A stretch of DNA of 64,000 bases from DATLZU01 sp051293835 (GTDB taxonomy: Bacteria; Nitrospirota; Nitrospiria; Nitrospirales; Nitrospiraceae). The stretch covers positions 248,001 through 312,000 of the forward strand of contig JBPKMA010000002.1 in NCBI GenBank assembly GCA_051293835.1, given 5' to 3'. Made by a program: the position numbers and the translations under genes. The notes beneath the pieces are model-generated. The model was given only the letters and a program-made list of their open reading frames with translations, did no database searches and had not been told where the DNA came from. Below are positions 60,695 through 64,000 of the stretch, piece by piece. How positions within the stretch are numbered: position 1 is the first letter of the stretch; every line of letters begins with the position of its first letter.

Positions 60695-63097
60695 TCAGTT
60701 GGCTTTCTCCGGACCACCGCCTTCTTCGGCCCCCGGTTGACCCTCCGGAATTTGATCCAACTTATAGAACTCAGTCGGATCGAGACGCTGCGGCGCCACC
60801 TGCGTCGGTTCCGTTCCTTTCGCGAACAACTCCACGGTGCCCTGCTCCCCTTGGTCGGACGTCAGCAGGCCGGTTGAGGGATCCACTTTCACAAAGACCA
60901 CGTTATCGGGAATGGTGAACGGCACGACTGGCAGTTGTTTGAGCGCTTCCTTCATGAAACTGATCCAAATCGGCAAGGCGGCGTGGGCGCCGGATTCGGT
61001 CTCGCCGAGTGGTCGCCGGTCGTCGAAGCCGACCCAGGTTCCTGCCACCAGATTCGGCGTGGCGCCGATGAACCACGCGTCCGTGTAATCGTTGGTCGTG
61101 CCGGTTTTACCCGCCACCGGCCGGCCAATGGACTTCGCAAGCTGACCGGTCCCCCGTTGCACCACATCTTCCATCATGTTCGTGATGAGATAGGCGGTCT
61201 CCTTGGGAATCGCCTGCCGTGGTTCGGGCACGGTCTCCTCCAGGGTAAGACCGGCGTTGTCTTTCACGCTGGCGACGGCATACGGCTCGACCCGCACTCC
61301 TTGGTTGACGAACACGCCATAGGCCGATACCAGTTCCACCAGGCTGACGCTGCTGGACCCCAAGGCGAGCGATAGGTCCGGGGTCAAGGGACTGACGATG
61401 CCGACCGACCGGGCGAACTCAATGACGTTCCGTACGCCGACTTTCTCCAACAGACGGACCGTCGCCAGGTTGCGCGAATGGATGAGCGCCTCCCGCAAGC
61501 TGATCATGCCGAAGAAGCGCCGCTCGTAATTCTCGGGCTTCCAGATCTTCTCTTCGTCTTCCTGTTCGTAGACCACCGGCGCGTCGAGCACTAAGGTCGC
61601 CGGGCTCATCCCTTGGCTGAGAGCCGTCGCGTAAATGATCGGCTTAAATGCTGAACCAGGTTGGCGATGGGCCATGACCGCGCGGTTATACTCGCTCCGG
61701 TTGAAGTCGAATCCACCGACCATCGCGCGGATGGCGCCGGTTTGGGGGTCGATCGCCACAAGCGCGCCTTCGACGATCGGGGTTTGCTCCAACCGCAAAT
61801 GCACGAGGTCGCGATCGACCTTCTTGACGGCGACTTCGATCACGTCCCCGGGCTTTACTAGTTGCTTGGGATTGTGCACCCACACAAAGTCCTTGATCGG
61901 ATCCCGACCCTTCAGTCGCCGTTTCGCCCACGCCATATCGTCGAACGAGAGCCGCCCGATCCCCGTTCCGAGGTGGACCAACACGTGGTCTTTACCGACC
62001 TTGATGACCACCCCTTCCACGATGTCTCCTTCTTTCCACATCGGGGATGCCCCCGCAGGGGGCGCAGTCAACGTCGCCGGATCGACGGTTCGGAGCGGTC
62101 CGCGCCAGCCCTGCCGCTTATCCAGATCGCGGAGGCCGTTGCGGACGGCGGCTTCAGCGGCTTTCTGCATCTCCACGTTCAAGGTCGTGAAAACTTCCAA
62201 CCCGCCTTTGTACACCATCGCTTCCCCGTACTTGGCGACCAGAAGCTGCCTGACATGTTCGATGAAATAGGGCGCGATCTGCTCCGTACCGGGCCGCCGG
62301 AACACTAGCGGCTCAGCCGCCGCCTGTTCCCGTTCTTCGGACGTGATGAACCCTGCTTCCTCCATGCGGGCCAGCACGTGCTCTTGCCGCTTCTTTGCCC
62401 GTTCCGGCGCTTTGAACGGAGAATAGGCATTCGGCGACTTGGGCATGCCAGCGAGAAACGCCGCTTCCGCCAGCGTCAACTGCGGCAGCTCCTTTCCGAA
62501 ATACGTCTGTGCCGCGGCCGCAACACCATACGCACCCTGCCCAAAGTAAATTTGGTTCAAGTACATCTCCAAGATCTGCTCCTTGGTCAGCACCAACTCC
62601 ATCTTATACGCGAGGATCAATTCCTTGAGCTTGCGCTCGAACGTCCGTTCGGGCGAGAGAAACAGGGACCGCGCAAGTTGCTGCGTAATGGTGCTGGCGC
62701 CTTCGACACGCCCGCCTCGCCGGAGATTGGTCCAGGCCGCGCGCAAGATTCCGACGATATCAAGGCCCGGATGTTCGAAAAAGCGCGCATCCTCCACGGC
62801 GATGACGGCCTGGATCAGCGATTTGGGAATCTTCTGCAGCGGTGTCAGCAAGCGACGCTCGATAAAGAACTGTCCGATGAGCTGGCGATCATCCGAATAG
62901 ACACGGGTGACCAGGCTGGGTTGGTAATTCTGAAGCGGATCGAGCGGCGGCAGGTCCTGCGAGAAATACCACAGCACGCCGGCGGCGGAACCGCCGGCTA
63001 AAAACACCAGGAACGTCCCCGCCGCCAAGACAATGTGCCACCACGCCCATCGCCGGGGCCGTTCCCGAACCTCAATAAACCGCTCGCTGTCAGGCAC
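60695..63097 (-). CDS. mrcA: Penicillin-binding protein 1A (bifunctional)
   Basis: Peptidoglycan glycosyltransferase and transpeptidase, 800 residues. One membrane helix (about 20-45), the GT51 domain with VIAVEDARFFEHPGLD and GASTITQQLARSLF, and the transpeptidase with GSAFKP (catalytic Ser), HSRNLATVRL (second motif) and KTGTT. Between the two domains is an insert with IVEGVVIKVGKDHVLVHLGTG, an OB/S1-like fold found in PBP1A. GTG at 63097 is the start; the gene is convergent with iscX. Confidence 0.93.
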   Translation of the reverse strand: MPDSERFIEVRERPRRWAWWHIVLAAGTFLVFLAGGSAAGVLWYFSQDLPPLDPLQNYQPSLVTRVYSDDRQLIGQFFIERRLLTPLQKIPKSLIQAVIAVEDARFFEHPGLDIVGILRAAWTNLRRGGRVEGASTITQQLARSLFLSPERTFERKLKELILAYKMELVLTKEQILEMYLNQIYFGQGAYGVAAAAQTYFGKELPQLTLAEAAFLAGMPKSPNAYSPFKAPERAKKRQEHVLARMEEAGFITSEEREQAAAEPLVFRRPGTEQIAPYFIEHVRQLLVAKYGEAMVYKGGLEVFTTLNVEMQKAAEAAVRNGLRDLDKRQGWRGPLRTVDPATLTAPPAGASPMWKEGDIVEGVVIKVGKDHVLVHLGTGIGRLSFDDMAWAKRRLKGRDPIKDFVWVHNPKQLVKPGDVIEVAVKKVDRDLVHLRLEQTPIVEGALVAIDPQTGAIRAMVGGFDFNRSEYNRAVMAHRQPGSAFKPIIYATALSQGMSPATLVLDAPVVYEQEDEEKIWKPENYERRFFGMISLREALIHSRNLATVRLLEKVGVRNVIEFARSVGIVSPLTPDLSLALGSSSVSLVELVSAYGVFVNQGVRVEPYAVASVKDNAGLTLEETVPEPRQAIPKETAYLITNMMEDVVQRGTGQLAKSIGRPVAGKTGTTNDYTDAWFIGATPNLVAGTWVGFDDRRPLGETESGAHAALPIWISFMKEALKQLPVVPFTIPDNVVFVKVDPSTGLLTSDQGEQGTVELFAKGTEPTQVAPQRLDPTEFYKLDQIPEGQPGAEEGGGPEKAN

Positions 63098-63245
63098 GCG
63101 AACGCGTCTCCAGAGAAGATGAACACGGAGGGATGTGAACGATACTCAACCATACAATGCGTATGCTCAAAACTCAAGCACGGGAAGTTCTTGGAGTTCT
63201 GAGTGCCAAGCGTTGAGTCTGCCCGAAGAATCGAGAAAAGCAGCC

Positions 63246-63275
63246 TTGTTCGGCGGGCGGGCTTTCGGCTATAGT
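63246..63275 (+). promoter_or_regulatory. Promoter upstream of typA
   Basis: TTGTTC (63246-63251), 18 bases, TATAGT (63270-63275). Transcription would begin about 63282, at the very start of the terminator hairpin described next. Confidence 0.5.
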
Positions 63276-63280
63276 GCGGT

Positions 63281-63308
63281 GACGCCTTCGCCAAGGCGTC
63301 TTTTTTTT
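63281..63308 (+). terminator. Intrinsic terminator 22 bases before the typA start
   Basis: GACGCCTT-CGCC-AAGGCGTC, a perfect eight-base stem with a stable tetraloop, followed by eight Ts. It is oriented for the plus strand although the only plus-strand gene nearby is typA downstream, so it should act as an attenuator or end a very short RNA. Confidence 0.85.
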
Positions 63309-63330
63309 GAAAAGAGAGGCCGATCGATTT

Positions 63331-64000
63331 ATGACTCAACATGCAACCTCCAACCTCCAGCCCGGCGTTCGACGCGCTCCCCATGGACGTCGGACTGACG
63401 TCCGCAACGTCGCCGTCATCGCCCATGTGGACCACGGCAAAACCACTCTGATCGATGCTTTGCTCCGCCAGACGCACGCGCATCGCAAGATTGACGAGAT
63501 GGGTGAACGGATTCTTGATTCGCTGGACCAGGAGCGCGAGCGCGGCATCACGATCCGCGCCAAGAACGCGAGCATCGTCTACAAGGGTGTCAAGATCAAC
63601 CTCGTGGACACGCCGGGGCACGCGGACTTCGGCGGCGAAGTGGAGCGGACGCTGCGCATGGTGGACGGCGTGCTGCTTTTGGTGGATGCAAAGGAAGGAC
63701 CGATGCCGCAGACCACCTTCGTGCTCCGTAAGGCCCTCTCGCTGGGGCATAAAGCGATCGTGGTCATCAATAAGATCGACCGGCCGGATGCCGTCGTGGA
63801 CGACGTGCTCAACCGCACCTTCGATCTCTTCGCCCACCTGGGTGCGACCAACGAACAGCTCGACTTCCCGATCGTCTACACTGCTGCGATCAAAGGCATC
63901 GCGACGCTGGACATCCACAAGCCGGGCACGGACATCACGCCTCTGCTCGATACGATCTTGGAGCAGCTCCCCGCTCCCCCGATCAGCCCTGACGCGCCGT
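63331..64000 (+). CDS. typA: GTPase TypA/BipA, N-terminal part
   Basis: The first 223 codons of a translation-factor GTPase, cut by the window's right edge. G motifs: AHVDHGKTTLIDALL (G1), ERGITI (G2), DTPGHADFGGEVER (G3) and NKIDRPDA (G4); RILDSLDQERERGITI is characteristic of TypA/BipA, which binds ribosomes and helps assembly under stress. An N-terminal extension of about 22 residues precedes the usual start RNVAVIAHVD. GAGAGG lies 11 bases before the ATG. Confidence 0.92.
   Translation, partial: MTQHATSNLQPGVRRAPHGRRTDVRNVAVIAHVDHGKTTLIDALLRQTHAHRKIDEMGERILDSLDQERERGITIRAKNASIVYKGVKINLVDTPGHADFGGEVERTLRMVDGVLLLVDAKEGPMPQTTFVLRKALSLGHKAIVVINKIDRPDAVVDDVLNRTFDLFAHLGATNEQLDFPIVYTAAIKGIATLDIHKPGTDITPLLDTILEQLPAPPISPDAP

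Noticed and set aside
1..64000. Insertion sequences, prophage genes, CRISPR arrays, rRNA genes
   Set aside because: No transposase, integrase, phage structural gene, regular spaced repeats or rRNA-like sequence was seen on either strand.

Overview
The window looks like a chromosomal stretch from a GC-rich Gram-negative bacterium, most probably a member of the Nitrospirota (Nitrospira-like). This is inference from gene content: IscR-controlled isc genes, pyruvoyl-dependent arginine decarboxylase with agmatinase and a deoxyhypusine-synthase-like enzyme, PilZ/CBS signalling proteins, lipoproteins, TolC-type export and MsbA. No 16S rRNA or other definitive marker is present. No transposase, integrase, prophage or CRISPR array was seen.

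Layout. 1-8.6 kb (minus strand): start of an NAD-dependent epimerase, tlyA, xseB, xseA, ymdB, rny, a probable 6S RNA locus, zapA, a ZapB-like coiled coil with a near-consensus promoter, and a large lytic transglycosylase. 8.7-13.5 kb (plus): rlmN, an M16 peptidase pair in which the second member lacks the zinc motif, and a LarE-like enzyme. 13.5-15.2 kb (minus): atpI-atpB-atpF without the c-subunit gene. 15.4-18.6 kb (plus): a PabB/PabC-like pair and a small lytic transglycosylase. 18.5-20.7 kb (minus): nadB and a lipoprotein. 20.9-23.1 kb (plus): a 31-residue basic protein, a 72-residue protein and MsbA. 23.2-27.2 kb (minus): an exported protein, Maf, a heavily decayed dus gene and an unusually long MNIO/DUF692 enzyme. 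27.3-31.1 kb (plus): CBS-PilZ, LOG, DHH and rhomboid proteins. 31.3-33.0 kb (minus): purE-purK. 33.2-39.2 kb (plus): HlyD, TolC, an ABC exporter whose ATPase motifs are almost all lost, and a four-helix-bundle sensor-like membrane protein. 39.2-45.2 kb (minus): a polyamine island (deoxyhypusine-synthase-like, DsbA-like, zinc ribbon, aldehyde dehydrogenase, arginine decarboxylase, agmatinase) ending in a dead pseudouridine synthase gene. 45.4-49.9 kb: an exported Lon-like peptidase, several decayed genes around tRNA-Glu, and two small conserved-looking proteins. 49.9-53.5 kb: glnS, tRNA-Gln, gltX. 53.6-60.7 kb: a ferredoxin reductase, ferredoxin, and iscR-iscS-iscU-iscA-hscB-hscA-iscX. 60.7-64 kb: PBP1A and the start of typA.

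How the genes work together. The isc block is a complete Fe-S assembly system with its own regulator and a palindromic operator. Arginine decarboxylase and agmatinase give putrescine, and the deoxyhypusine-synthase-like protein could extend it to a longer polyamine. glnS, tRNA-Gln and gltX sit together. The most unusual items are the ATPase-dead exporter with its HlyD/TolC partners, the long MNIO enzyme, the ATP synthase cluster lacking atpE, a branched RNA structure inside the isc operon, a promoter-terminator pair just before typA, and at least six independently decayed genes, two of which are RNA-modification enzymes.
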